55,520 nt of DNA from an uncultured Porphyromonadaceae bacterium. GTDB lineage: Bacteria; Bacteroidota; Bacteroidia; Bacteroidales; Muribaculaceae. The notes under the pieces were generated by a model that made no database searches, was not told the origin of the DNA, and saw only the letters and a list, made by a program, of their open reading frames with translations. The stretch's first letter is position 1, and each line of letters begins with the position of its first letter. Made by a program: the position numbers and the translations under genes. Location of the stretch: contig CANOLV010000018.1 in assembly GCA_947567425.1 (NCBI GenBank), positions 1 through 55,520 on the forward strand, in the 5' to 3' direction. Below, piece by piece: positions 1 to 8,072 of this stretch.

Positions 1-2
1 GC

Positions 3-98
3 TTCGGTGTAGAAATAAGCGCGAGAAAGTGGAAAAATGTGGTAGAGTACCTGTCTTTCCGCAACCTCCGGTACGCAACAAGTGCCGAATCAAGTTAA
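3..98 (+). CDS. C-terminal end of an unidentified protein (partial)
   Basis: An open frame enters from the left edge and ends at TAA 96-98, giving 31 residues ending in RNLRYATSAESS. It is followed at once by a rho-independent terminator, which supports a real gene end on this strand. The fragment is too short to assign to a family. Confidence 0.35.
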   Translation, partial: FGVEISARKWKNVVEYLSFRNLRYATSAESS

Positions 99-132
99 AG
101 TCTCAGACTATCAGTTAGTTCTGAGGCTTTTC
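99..132 (+). terminator. Rho-independent terminator after the left-edge gene
   Basis: A 9-bp stem (AGTCTCAGA at 99-107 with TCTGAGGCT at 120-128, one G-U pair) is followed by TTTTCT. It starts one base after the TAA of the partial frame. Confidence 0.6.
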
Positions 133-403
133 TGTATGCTTGCAATCAGCCCGTCTGCCACCCAAATGCACGATTTTGGGGCACAAAGTAGGTTGTTTGG
201 TTTCATGTATTACAAATTTTATTCCATGAAGTAATACGTATAGAATTACCAAGATACTCATTAGACATTAAAATTTCTGTTGCTATATTAGTACACTAAA
301 AATTTTTGATGGCACTAATCGGTCGTACATTTATACGGTTAAAAGTTTTTGAATAATTTTATCTTTATAATTCAGGATATCCAAGCATGGAAAAGGCAGA
401 TTG
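133..403. other. Intergenic stretch without a gene
   Basis: This AT-rich stretch lies between the left-edge terminator and the end of the convergent acetyltransferase gene. The only structure seen is a 7-bp inverted pair, GTATTAC 207-213 and GTAATAC 231-237, with a 17-nt gap and no following T-run. It may help terminate the minus-strand gene. No reading frame here looks genuine. Confidence 0.4.
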
Positions 404-910
404 TCAGTCGTGGATGCTTTTGATGATCTTTGCGGGAGCGCCTCCTGCTATAATATCGGCCGGTACATCTTTCGTGACCACAGCACCCGCGGCTATAATG
501 GCGTTATCTCCGATTGTAACGCCTGCGGTTATGGTTACGTTCGCTCCTATCCACACGCCGTTACCTATGCGGATAGGTTTGTGCCGCAGATTCTGACGAC
601 GCGACGGCTCCGGGTCATGGTTGAGGGTCGCCAAGACCACGCAGTGGCCGATAAGGCAACCGTCGCCGATGAATATACCTCCCTGATCCTGAAAATGGCA
701 ACATGAGTTGATAAACACCCTTTTCCCGATATGGGTGTTGCGGCCGAAATCGGTATAAAACGGCGGAAACAGTGCAAAATCCTGATCCATCTTCTGACCG
801 ATAATCTCACCGAACAATTCACGTATCTCTTCAGGTGTATTATAATTGCAGTTGAGGTCAAACTGAATCCGACGTGAAATGTCGCTCTGTCCACGCATAA
901 ACTGAATCAT
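404..910 (-). CDS. Maltose/galactoside O-acetyltransferase family protein, N-terminus cut by an in-frame amber
   Basis: This is a left-handed beta-helix acyltransferase of the LacA/Maa (MAT/GAT) type, which moves acetyl from acetyl-CoA to a sugar hydroxyl in the cytoplasm. Hexapeptide repeats are clear ([42 protein letters not shown]), and the catalytic-type His lies in LNHDPEP. The C-terminal [11 protein letters not shown] is typical. The gene probably began at ATG 968-970, because a TAATTTTG box lies 22 bp upstream and that frame reads MTIEKFQSMIAGGEPL before TAG 920-922, then continues [10 protein letters not shown] in the same frame. The family normally has such an N-terminal helix. The intact part starting at ATG 910 (168 aa) keeps the whole beta-helix, so a shortened protein could still be made, but the gene may be decaying. 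Confidence 0.8.
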   Translation of the reverse strand: MIQFMRGQSDISRRIQFDLNCNYNTPEEIRELFGEIIGQKMDQDFALFPPFYTDFGRNTHIGKRVFINSCCHFQDQGGIFIGDGCLIGHCVVLATLNHDPEPSRRQNLRHKPIRIGNGVWIGANVTITAGVTIGDNAIIAAGAVVTKDVPADIIAGGAPAKIIKSIHD

Positions 911-991
911 CTCCTCGCCCTAAAGCGGTTCACCACCGGCTATCATACTTTGGAATTTCTCTATTGTCATAAATCCTTCTCTTTTACAATG

Positions 992-999
992 CAAAATTA
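992..999 (-). promoter_or_regulatory. -7 box for the acetyltransferase gene
   Basis: TAATTTTG on the minus strand matches the Bacteroidetes TAnnTTTG -7 element. It lies 22 bp before the upstream ATG (970), so the transcript should include the amber-containing leader codons. No clear -33 TTTG is seen. Confidence 0.5.
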
Positions 1000-1098
1000 C
1001 ACAGTCGAGATCTGCCTGAAGTGATTATTTTTCAGAAATGACAACCAAAATCACAGTTAAGCGAATGCTACGCCGGACGTAAAACACATACCTCGGAT

Positions 1099-1992
1099 TC
1101 AGATGCTGGCGAGATATTGCGAAGGGGTTATGCCTGTATGTTTCTTGAACATCCGGCTGAAATGCTGCGGATATTCAAAGCCAAGATCATAGGCCACTTG
1201 GGAGACATTGCCGCAAGCCATCAGCTTGTTCTTCGCCAATCTAACGATATGCTCGCGAATGAAATTGCTCGCATTTTCTCCGGTCGTCTTTTTAAGCATG
1301 TCGCTGAAATAATTTGGAGACATACAGAGTTTGCCGGCAAAATACTGGACTCCGGGAATTCCCTGCGACAACTGCATCCCACGGTCAAAATACTCATTCA
1401 GCAACGCGCTAAGCCTCACCAGAATATCATCGCTCGACTGGCGGATTTGGCTGAATTGGCGTGAATATGCACGGTTGCACAAATGAAGTATCACTGATAT
1501 ATAGCTTACTATAATAGCATTCTGTTCAATGTCCGGCGACCGTTCAGCTTCCGACTGAATGCTTTTTATCAAACCGACGATCGATTTCCGCTCATCCTCC
1601 TGAAGAAACAGAGCCTCGTTCGCACTGTAGTCGAAATATGAAAAACCTCTCATCTCTTTTTCAAGATAAGTTCCGGCTATAAGGTCGGGGTGAAACAGCA
1701 GCGCCCATCCGTCAATGTCAATAAGATCGCCGGCATCCTCCCTACCCCCGATCTGACCTGGCGCCACGCATATAAGGCTTCCTGACGCACCGCTAAAGGC
1801 ACCGCGCCCATAGCTCAGGTCGTCGCGCACTTTGGTGTGCATGAACAACCCATACACCCCGTAGTTATTCAGACTTGAACGTATCGGAGAAATCTTCTCG
1901 AAGTCGACGACACCCACAAGCGGATGCCGGCTTGCTGCACCTACATACGAGAGGTAATCTCCCGGCATGTTGACTTTGAGTATATTCTTCAT
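1099..1992 (-). CDS. AraC-family transcriptional regulator
   Basis: This is a one-component regulator. The N-terminal two thirds resemble the AraC-type effector/cupin half (SGSLICVAPGQIG followed by GWALLFHPDLI). The C-terminal roughly 100 residues hold the two helix-turn-helix motifs: GVQYFAGKLCMSPNYFSDMLKK, then VSQVAYDLGFEYPQHFSRMFK and the family end GITPSQYL. The start at ATG 1992 (MKNILKVN) was chosen because a TAAATTTG box sits at 2018-2011, and the longer frame would begin inside that promoter. The gene is divergent from the exported alpha/beta hydrolase, a frequent AraC-hydrolase arrangement in Bacteroidales, so that hydrolase is its likely target. The effector is unknown. Confidence 0.9.
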   Translation of the reverse strand: MKNILKVNMPGDYLSYVGAASRHPLVGVVDFEKISPIRSSLNNYGVYGLFMHTKVRDDLSYGRGAFSGASGSLICVAPGQIGGREDAGDLIDIDGWALLFHPDLIAGTYLEKEMRGFSYFDYSANEALFLQEDERKSIVGLIKSIQSEAERSPDIEQNAIIVSYISVILHLCNRAYSRQFSQIRQSSDDILVRLSALLNEYFDRGMQLSQGIPGVQYFAGKLCMSPNYFSDMLKKTTGENASNFIREHIVRLAKNKLMACGNVSQVAYDLGFEYPQHFSRMFKKHTGITPSQYLASI

Positions 1993-2010
1993 TATTATGC
2001 TATTCAATTG

Positions 2011-2018
2011 CAAATTTA
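2011..2018 (-). promoter_or_regulatory. -7 box for the AraC regulator
   Basis: TAAATTTG on the minus strand fits TAnnTTTG, 19 bp before ATG 1992. Confidence 0.5.
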
Positions 2019-2078
2019 ATAAAATTTTATATTGATGGAGTGGAGAATCGGAAATTTTGGTAGCGACAACAGAATTAT

Positions 2079-2094
2079 CGGTACGTCACTACCG
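2079..2094. promoter_or_regulatory. Inverted repeat, candidate operator of the hydrolase gene
   Basis: CGGTA (2079-2083) and TACCG (2090-2094) flank a 6-nt spacer, immediately upstream of the TAATTTTG box at 2106. Its position over the -33 region suits a regulator site, plausibly for the divergent AraC protein. Confidence 0.35.
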
Positions 2095-2105
2095 TATATT
2101 ACGCC

Positions 2106-2113
2106 TAATTTTG
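2106..2113 (+). promoter_or_regulatory. -7 box for the alpha/beta hydrolase
   Basis: TAATTTTG fits TAnnTTTG and lies 18 bp before ATG 2132. The inverted repeat 2079-2094 is just upstream. Confidence 0.5.
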
Positions 2114-2131
2114 CATCGACAAATCAATAAA

Positions 2132-3205
2132 ATGATGAAATTAAAAACAATATTGCCAGTAGCGCTCACCTTGAGCGCTCTGACCGTCAATTCTAAAAAC
2201 ATGGACAATTTAAACACCAACACGTCTTTGGCTCCCGCGGAGAAACTGGAGCTGACACAGGAATGGGACAAAGTCTTCCCCGCAAGCGACAAAGTGGACC
2301 ACCGTAAAGTCACATTCGTCAACCGCTACGGCGTGACTCTTGCCGCGGATATGTATATCCCCAGGAATGCTGCAGGTCAAATGCCGGCAATCGCCGTGAG
2401 CGGACCCTTCGGCGCTGTCAAGGAGCAGTCGAGCGGTCTGTATGCCCAGCAACTTGCCGAGCAAGGTTTCCTTACGATAGCCTTCGACCCGTCGTTTACG
2501 GGTGAAAGTGGCGGAATGCCGCGCCGTGTGGCATCGCCCGACATCAACACCGAGGACTTCTCGGCGGCGGTCGACTTTCTATCCGTGCAACCCGACGTAG
2601 ATGCTGAACGTATCGGCATTCTCGGTATATGCGGCTGGGGTGGAATAGCCATACAGGCCGCCATCAACGATCCGCGCATAAAAGCCACCGTAGCATCCAC
2701 AATGTACGATATGACCAGAGTGACCGCCAACGGATATTTCGACGCCGACAATTCGGCCGACAAGCGCAACGCTCTCCGCAAGACCCTTGCGGCTAAACGC
2801 ACTGACGACTACCGCCACGGCAAATATCAGCGCGCCGGGGGCGTAGTCGACCCCCTGCCGGACGAAGCACCGCAATTTGTCAAGGACTACCATGCCTACT
2901 ACAAGACACCTCGCGGATTCCATCTCCGGAGCGGCAACTCCACAGACGGCTGGAACTCGACCTCGTCGCTGCCGTTCATGAATTTCAAATTCTTCGAGTA
3001 TGCCGACGAACTTGAAAATGCCGTACTGATAGTCCACGGCGACAAAGCCCACTCCTACTACTTCGGGAAAGAGGCCTTCGCCCTGCTCAAAGGAGACAAC
3101 AAGCAGATGCTTACAGTCAAAGATGCCACCCACTGCGATCTGTACGATCAGCTTGATAAAATTCCATTCGACGAAATAGCCGCATTCTACAGCAAATATT
3201 TGTAA
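2132..3205 (+). CDS. Exported alpha/beta hydrolase with a Cys nucleophile
   Basis: This serine-hydrolase-fold protein (357 aa) begins with a weak hydrophobic N-terminus (MMKLKTILPVALTLSALTV), suggesting export or membrane attachment. The nucleophile elbow reads GICGWGG with Cys at about residue 167, where most relatives have Ser; a Cys is known from dienelactone hydrolases. The acid is probably Asp in VLIVHGDKAHS and the base His in DATHCDLYD near the C-terminus. The start at 2132 is chosen because the -7 box at 2106-2113 lies inside the longer frame. The neighbour is a divergent AraC regulator, with a terminator downstream, so it is transcribed alone. The substrate is unknown; small esters or lactones are likely for the fold. 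Confidence 0.85.
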   Translation: MMKLKTILPVALTLSALTVNSKNMDNLNTNTSLAPAEKLELTQEWDKVFPASDKVDHRKVTFVNRYGVTLAADMYIPRNAAGQMPAIAVSGPFGAVKEQSSGLYAQQLAEQGFLTIAFDPSFTGESGGMPRRVASPDINTEDFSAAVDFLSVQPDVDAERIGILGICGWGGIAIQAAINDPRIKATVASTMYDMTRVTANGYFDADNSADKRNALRKTLAAKRTDDYRHGKYQRAGGVVDPLPDEAPQFVKDYHAYYKTPRGFHLRSGNSTDGWNSTSSLPFMNFKFFEYADELENAVLIVHGDKAHSYYFGKEAFALLKGDNKQMLTVKDATHCDLYDQLDKIPFDEIAAFYSKYL

Positions 3206-3251
3206 TCCGGTAATAGCCCTACTGCTTAAAGATGCAGATTCGGAAAAGCAT

Positions 3252-3290
3252 GAGCCTGTCCCGCAATAATAACGGACAGGCTCTGCATTT
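3252..3290 (+). terminator. Terminator after the hydrolase gene
   Basis: A perfect 10-bp stem, GAGCCTGTCC 3252-3261 with GGACAGGCTC 3274-3283 and a 12-nt loop, is followed by a short T-rich stretch. Confidence 0.6.
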
Positions 3291-3420
3291 CATATCGACA
3301 TTTTAGCCGGAATTCAAATCCACCCATTATCTAAATTTAACTTTCACAAAAAGCTAATCGGTACAATTTAACATTATCTCAATATTAAAAACTTTTTTGC
3401 ACATTTTCGTCTTCAATCAC

Positions 3421-3449
3421 TTGTATTTTATTTTTTATTCATATCTTTG
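3421..3449 (+). promoter_or_regulatory. Promoter of the fimbria operon
   Basis: TATCTTTG (3442-3449) is a perfect TAnnTTTG -7 box, with TTG at 3421-3423 18 bp upstream as a possible -33 element. It lies 50 bp before the first gene. No flanking inverted repeats suggesting promoter inversion were seen. Confidence 0.6.
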
Positions 3450-3499
3450 CAGCCGGAAAATTAGAATTACTCCTTTTAGATCTGGTATTTTGTATCATT

Positions 3500-4744
3500 A
3501 TGAGACTCACAAATATTTGGCGCATATTACTGATTCTCTTGATGTCCAATATGTCTGTACACGCAATGGAGAATCGCACGGAGTTCAAAATCGACTTCCG
3601 TGTCAATGTCGTGCGTATAGAGCAGGACTTTTCCGACAATGCATCAAAAATAGAAGAGATCGTCTCCTATATCCGCAATCTCTGCGCCGACTCCACTCTG
3701 ACAATAACGTCTGTGACATTCAGCGGTACGGCCTCACCAGAGGGTCCATACGAGTGGAACCGTTACCTTGCCGGAGCGCGCTTGGCCTCACTCGAAAGAT
3801 TCATCCGTGACAAGGTCGACATACCCGACAGCATAATTTCGCATGACCACAGCTACATACCTTGGGACTACCTGCGGGAACAGCTCGTCAATTCAGACCA
3901 TCCATATAAGAACACCGTAATTTCAATCATTGACAATCAGCCGGAACTGGTAACAGACCCGGACAACGGCAAGCTGGTCGACCGACGTATCGTCAGACTG
4001 AAGCAGCTGGATAACCGAGCCGTCTGGAACCATCTTCTAAAGTCATACTTCAGCAAAATGAGAAACGCGGCGGCAATCATTATCTCATATAAAGAAGACA
4101 AAACGCGCATCTCACTCGTTCCGGTTGCAGATCCGTCGACTACACAACTCACGGCAAGCCCCCCGCCCGTTGCTCCAAACCACCTGCATATCACACGTCA
4201 GCAGGAGCGGCGGGAACACAAATTCATACCAATGGCCATATCCACAAACTTACTGTATGACGCATTGGCCGTGCCCAACCTCGGCATCGAATTCTATCTT
4301 GGCAAGAATTACAGCGTCAAAGCCAACTGGATGTATGCATGGTGGAGCAGAGATAACCGTCACCGCTACTGGCGGGCCTACGGCGGCGACCTCGATGTGC
4401 GCCGGTGGTTTGGAGGCACACGGCCGCTGACCGGCCACCACATAGGCATCTACGGCCAGATGCTGACCTACGACTTCGAGTTCGGAGGCAAAGGCTACCA
4501 AGGAGGCAAGTGGACATGGGGTGCAGGTCTATCCTACGGATATTCCCTGCCCGTGAGCCGACACTTCAACATAGACTTCACCATCGGATTAGGCTATCTT
4601 GGAGGAGAATACAAGAAGTATCACCCGGCCGACGGATGCTACGTGTGGGATTCCACTCACAGTTTGAACTGGTTTGGTCCTACCAAAGCAGAGGTGTCGT
4701 TCGTGTGGTACATCGGGCCTCAGAAGAAAGGAGGTGCGCGATGA
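3500..4744 (+). CDS. DUF3575 outer-membrane protein with OmpA-like N-terminal half
   Basis: A signal peptide (MRLTNIWRILLILLMSNMSVHA) is followed by a region resembling OmpA-type peptidoglycan-binding domains (FSGTASPEGPYEWNRYLAGARLASLERFI), a proline-rich linker near residue 220, and a C-terminal beta-barrel-like DUF3575 domain (STNLLYDALAVPNLGIEFYLG through WYIGPQKKGG). Proteins of this type open many Bacteroidales Mfa/fimbrillin operons. The role is probably structural, in outer-membrane anchoring or assembly. Its stop overlaps the next start by 4 bp (ATGA at 4741), showing translational coupling to the DUF5119 anchor gene. Confidence 0.85.
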   Translation: MRLTNIWRILLILLMSNMSVHAMENRTEFKIDFRVNVVRIEQDFSDNASKIEEIVSYIRNLCADSTLTITSVTFSGTASPEGPYEWNRYLAGARLASLERFIRDKVDIPDSIISHDHSYIPWDYLREQLVNSDHPYKNTVISIIDNQPELVTDPDNGKLVDRRIVRLKQLDNRAVWNHLLKSYFSKMRNAAAIIISYKEDKTRISLVPVADPSTTQLTASPPPVAPNHLHITRQQERREHKFIPMAISTNLLYDALAVPNLGIEFYLGKNYSVKANWMYAWWSRDNRHRYWRAYGGDLDVRRWFGGTRPLTGHHIGIYGQMLTYDFEFGGKGYQGGKWTWGAGLSYGYSLPVSRHFNIDFTIGLGYLGGEYKKYHPADGCYVWDSTHSLNWFGPTKAEVSFVWYIGPQKKGGAR

Positions 4745-5676
4745 ATAAACTCATGTCACGTCTTGCTCTCATAGCCGGATGCTCGGCGGCGATAACCATG
4801 ACAGGATGCGAACATAAGGACCTGTGCTACGACCACAGCCACAGTGCGGAGATTGAGATCCGATTCAATTGGGAAGCGGATCCCGATGCAGATCCGCAAA
4901 CGATGGCGGTCAACTTCTTCTCTCTTGACGGAAAATACATCACCTCGCGCGAATTCACCTCGCGCGACGGAGGAGTGACCAAAGTCGAAGCCGGAGAATA
5001 TAAGATACTGTTCCACAACGGAGAGATGGACAACGTTAAAGAAGTGGTGGACAGCTACGACAAATATGGCCTCAAGACTGTTGACGACGCGCTTCTGGCG
5101 CCTATGTCGCGCGATACGGAGTCGGCCCCGCGCCCGTCTGTATCGGCCAATGAGCCGGTACGCTCCACCGCCGAGACGGTCTGGGCCGGCAAGCATGACT
5201 ACGTTATGATCGAGCGCAACAAAGACGGGCAGATAATTGAACTATATCCCGAAGAAGCCACCGCCCACTATACCGTAGAGGTGGTCAATGTCGAAAATCT
5301 CCGCGACAATCTCGGCATAAGCGCCGCCCTGTCGGGACTGTCGGAGCGGCTCAATATCAGCGGAGGCAATCCGGAAGGGAAGCCTGTGACCGTGCCGTTT
5401 GCAGTCGAGCGCAAAAACGGCAATGCGCTTTATGCCCACTTCCTTACGTTCGGCCACTGTCCCGACGACAACACCGTGCCGCATATACTGTCGATCTACA
5501 CATCAAGCAAAAAATACTTCAACTTTGACGTATCCGGACAGGTCCACAGTGTACCTGACGAAAAGAACATATATATAAAGATAGAAGGACTCACACTGCC
5601 TACCGACGAGGAAGGGGTCACCCCCTCGATCGACGGCTGGGATGAAGTAGAGGATGTTGACATAAAAATGCAATAG
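4741..5676 (+). CDS. DUF5119 lipoprotein, fimbrial anchor-type (Mfa2/FimB-like)
   Basis: The lipobox is TMTGC-EHKDLCYDHSH, and the Cys- and His-rich start after the lipid Cys is characteristic of DUF5119 proteins. The domain (EIEIRFNWEADPDADPQTMAVNFFSLDG and on) belongs to the group of FimB/Mfa2-like proteins that cap or anchor fimbriae in the outer membrane. The start at ATG 4741 is fixed by the lipobox and the 4-bp overlap with the upstream gene; the frame is open further upstream, but that is antisense-like read-through. The operon also contains a second DUF5119 gene at 7006, so two anchors or regulators of length may exist. Confidence 0.82.
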   Translation: MNKLMSRLALIAGCSAAITMTGCEHKDLCYDHSHSAEIEIRFNWEADPDADPQTMAVNFFSLDGKYITSREFTSRDGGVTKVEAGEYKILFHNGEMDNVKEVVDSYDKYGLKTVDDALLAPMSRDTESAPRPSVSANEPVRSTAETVWAGKHDYVMIERNKDGQIIELYPEEATAHYTVEVVNVENLRDNLGISAALSGLSERLNISGGNPEGKPVTVPFAVERKNGNALYAHFLTFGHCPDDNTVPHILSIYTSSKKYFNFDVSGQVHSVPDEKNIYIKIEGLTLPTDEEGVTPSIDGWDEVEDVDIKMQ

Positions 5677-5716
5677 TCGAAATTTCAATTTGTTAAACAA
5701 TAAAAAAACAGTAATC

Positions 5717-7000
5717 ATGAAATCAAAAACCAAACTGTTAGGTCTTACCTCAGTCATGGCTCTTGGGCTTGTTTCATGTGCGAACGACGAGCTGAAAGAG
5801 GTCTACAACGGCGAGGAGATCGAATTTACCACCAGAGTGTCCCGCGCGACAATTACTGACAAATCAAACCTCAACGCCTTCCGGGTATACGCCGACGCCG
5901 ATGGATACTCTACCCTGTTGATCGACGGCAAAAAAGCCGAGAAAGTCAAGGACAAAGACTACTATGCCCTTGAACAGAAAGTCACCTGGCCTATAGATGT
6001 CAAGTCGATCCGCTTCTGAGCCTACGGACCGGATGGAGCAGTCGTCACTCCCGACATCAACGCCAGCACCCAGCAGTTAAGAAACTTCAAAGTCGATCAG
6101 AACCTCAATGAAGGAGGCAAGAACCACACAGATCTCGTTGTAGCCTATACAGACATCACCAGAGAGGGTGCATCCGGCATGCAGGTGCCGTTGACATTCA
6201 ATCACGCACTGTCGCAGATAGAGGTGAAAATCAAGAAAGGCGACGGATATGAGGAAGGCCGCGTAGTGAAAGTCAAAGGCGCGTGGATCATCAATGTGCA
6301 GAATTCCGGAGATCTCAGATTTGATGCCAACTCCGAGAACAACAACATGGTCTGGATCAACTCAACATCGTCCATGGCCAACTACGGACGCCTACTTAAT
6401 GATGGCCGACGGTTAGCCGATGGATTAAATATAATCAGCAACGAAAGAGGATCCGGCGAATCAAGCCTTATGGTGATCCCACAGAAGTTTGTAAAATGGG
6501 TGTTCCCGGAGCAAGAATCAGCCGCCTCCGAAAATCAGCCTACACAGGCTCCCTCAATACAAAACACTGTCGGCACATATATCCTGGTGCTATGTCGCGT
6601 TGAAACAGAGCATTTCTATCCCGCCACCTCCAGCGGTACAGCTGATAATCCGACCATCGGCGACCTGAAGGATGATAAAGGCGAAGTAATCGGACATGTC
6701 CACCAGCTGTTCCCCGTAGCAAAAGACAATGTCTATAACGAAAATGCTTACGGATATACATGCGTTCCCATCGAGGGCGAATGGCTCCCTGGCAAAAAAT
6801 ATGTCTACACCCTCGAATTCTGCGGCAAGGACAGTGGTGCCGGAGTCTATCCTCCCGAACCTAAACCCGACGGTCTGCCCGACGGTGAAGAACGCCCCGA
6901 CAACAAGAAACCCGGCGACCCAGTACTCGACGATCCTATCACATTCAGCGTGGAGGTAAGCGACTGGACTACAGATGACAAAACTACCCCGATGAACTAA
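5717..7000 (+). pseudogene. Fimbrillin-family lipoprotein interrupted by TGA
   Basis: The protein starts MKSKTKLLGLTSVMALGLVSCANDE (lipobox LVSC) and has the fimbrillin pattern of an N-terminal region with EIEFTTRVSRATI followed by long beta-rich segments. After codon 100 the frame meets TGA at 6017-6019 (SIRF-stop-AYGPDG), then continues in the same frame to TAA 6998-7000 without further stops, and the downstream part is clearly the rest of the protein (PLTFNHALSQIEVKIKK, a fimbrillin signature). Fimbrillins usually have an aromatic residue here (FFAYAP or FWAYGP), so TGG to TGA is the simplest explanation. Full length would be 426 residues. It is either a recent null mutation, a sequencing error, or read-through. 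Confidence 0.8.
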
Positions 7001-7005
7001 TCCGG

Positions 7006-8049
7006 ATGTCAGTCCCTGTACATAAACATATTATTCAAGCAGAGGCACACAATAGTCTATTGTGTGCCCTGCTTGTTATGCTGTGTACCGCCGCGGCATC
7101 GTGCGACGATCCGTCCGGCCCGACAGCCGGGAAGTCACAGGCGCGCATAGATGTAGACTGGAGCGGTTGCGGCGGCTATGTTCCGTCAGGGATGACAATA
7201 ATGATTCACCATGACACTTCGGGCGAGAATACCCGAATTATTGACAACGACATCACATCGGCCACCCTCAATATGTCGCCGGGGCGCCATTGGGCCACGG
7301 TGTTCAACCTGACCGAAGATGAATTCGACAATATCCGCTTCCGGGGACTTGACTCACCGGAGACAGCTGAGGCGTATGCCAGGGAATACGCCGGTTCCAG
7401 ATGGCATGACCGTCCGCTCGCGTCCGACAGCTATGTAGCCTGTCAGCCAGAACGGCTTGCCGCAGACACAATCCTGACGGCAGAGGTAAAGACCTTGCCA
7501 GACGGAACTCAACCCGAAATAAAAACAATCGGGACTCTCCATCCACAATTATTAACTTATACGCTCCATCTGTCCGTCAGCATCGAGAACATCAGCAGTC
7601 TGCGGGCCACGCGTGGAGCCGTGAGCGGACTTGCTTCCGCACGCCGTCTATCCGGCGACACATCCGACAGCCACGGCGCGACCGTCACCCAACTTATCGA
7701 GTCTGACTGCTGGACATGTTCGCGCACATCCGCATCCTCCGATCTGGGGGTCATAAAGGGCGACATCCGCTGCTTCGGACTGCCGGCAGGACATAAAGGC
7801 CTACCCGACGAAAACATATTTGAGCTGCAGCTGCTGCTCGCCGACGGCAAGACGGTGTTGAGACACGACATTCCGATAGGACACCTCATAAAGACATCCG
7901 CACCCCTGCCCGACCGTCCCGCCAACGACATTTATCTTGAACTGCATCTTGATTCCGCATTGCCCCCGACAGGCGAAGACGCAGGCGGAGGTGTCGACGT
8001 GTGGTTCTCCGACTGGGACGATTACGAAGACTTCAACATGCCGATATAA
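7006..8049 (+). CDS. Second DUF5119 lipoprotein of the fimbria operon
   Basis: The lipobox is AAASC-DDPSG after a long hydrophobic start (LLCALLVMLCTAAAS). The pattern ARIDVDWSGCGGYVPSGMTIMIH matches DUF5119 (WS near the start, then a strand with MTI). It is 347 residues long, beginning 5 bp after the stop of the broken fimbrillin, so clearly co-transcribed. It is probably a fimbrial anchor or accessory paralogous to the 4741 gene; the two differ enough that duplication is not recent. Confidence 0.75.
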   Translation: MSVPVHKHIIQAEAHNSLLCALLVMLCTAAASCDDPSGPTAGKSQARIDVDWSGCGGYVPSGMTIMIHHDTSGENTRIIDNDITSATLNMSPGRHWATVFNLTEDEFDNIRFRGLDSPETAEAYAREYAGSRWHDRPLASDSYVACQPERLAADTILTAEVKTLPDGTQPEIKTIGTLHPQLLTYTLHLSVSIENISSLRATRGAVSGLASARRLSGDTSDSHGATVTQLIESDCWTCSRTSASSDLGVIKGDIRCFGLPAGHKGLPDENIFELQLLLADGKTVLRHDIPIGHLIKTSAPLPDRPANDIYLELHLDSALPPTGEDAGGGVDVWFSDWDDYEDFNMPI

Positions 8050-8072
8050 TATATATTTTTCAGAAAAAGAGT

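Noticed and set aside
3300-3499. Invertible promoter upstream of the fimbria operon
   Set aside because: No pair of inverted repeats flanking the promoter could be found, and no recombinase gene is nearby.
920-6019. Stop-codon reassignment suggested by TAG at 920 and TGA at 6017
   Set aside because: All other genes end at ordinary stops of all three kinds and no other internal stop is seen; two isolated mutations or errors are simpler.
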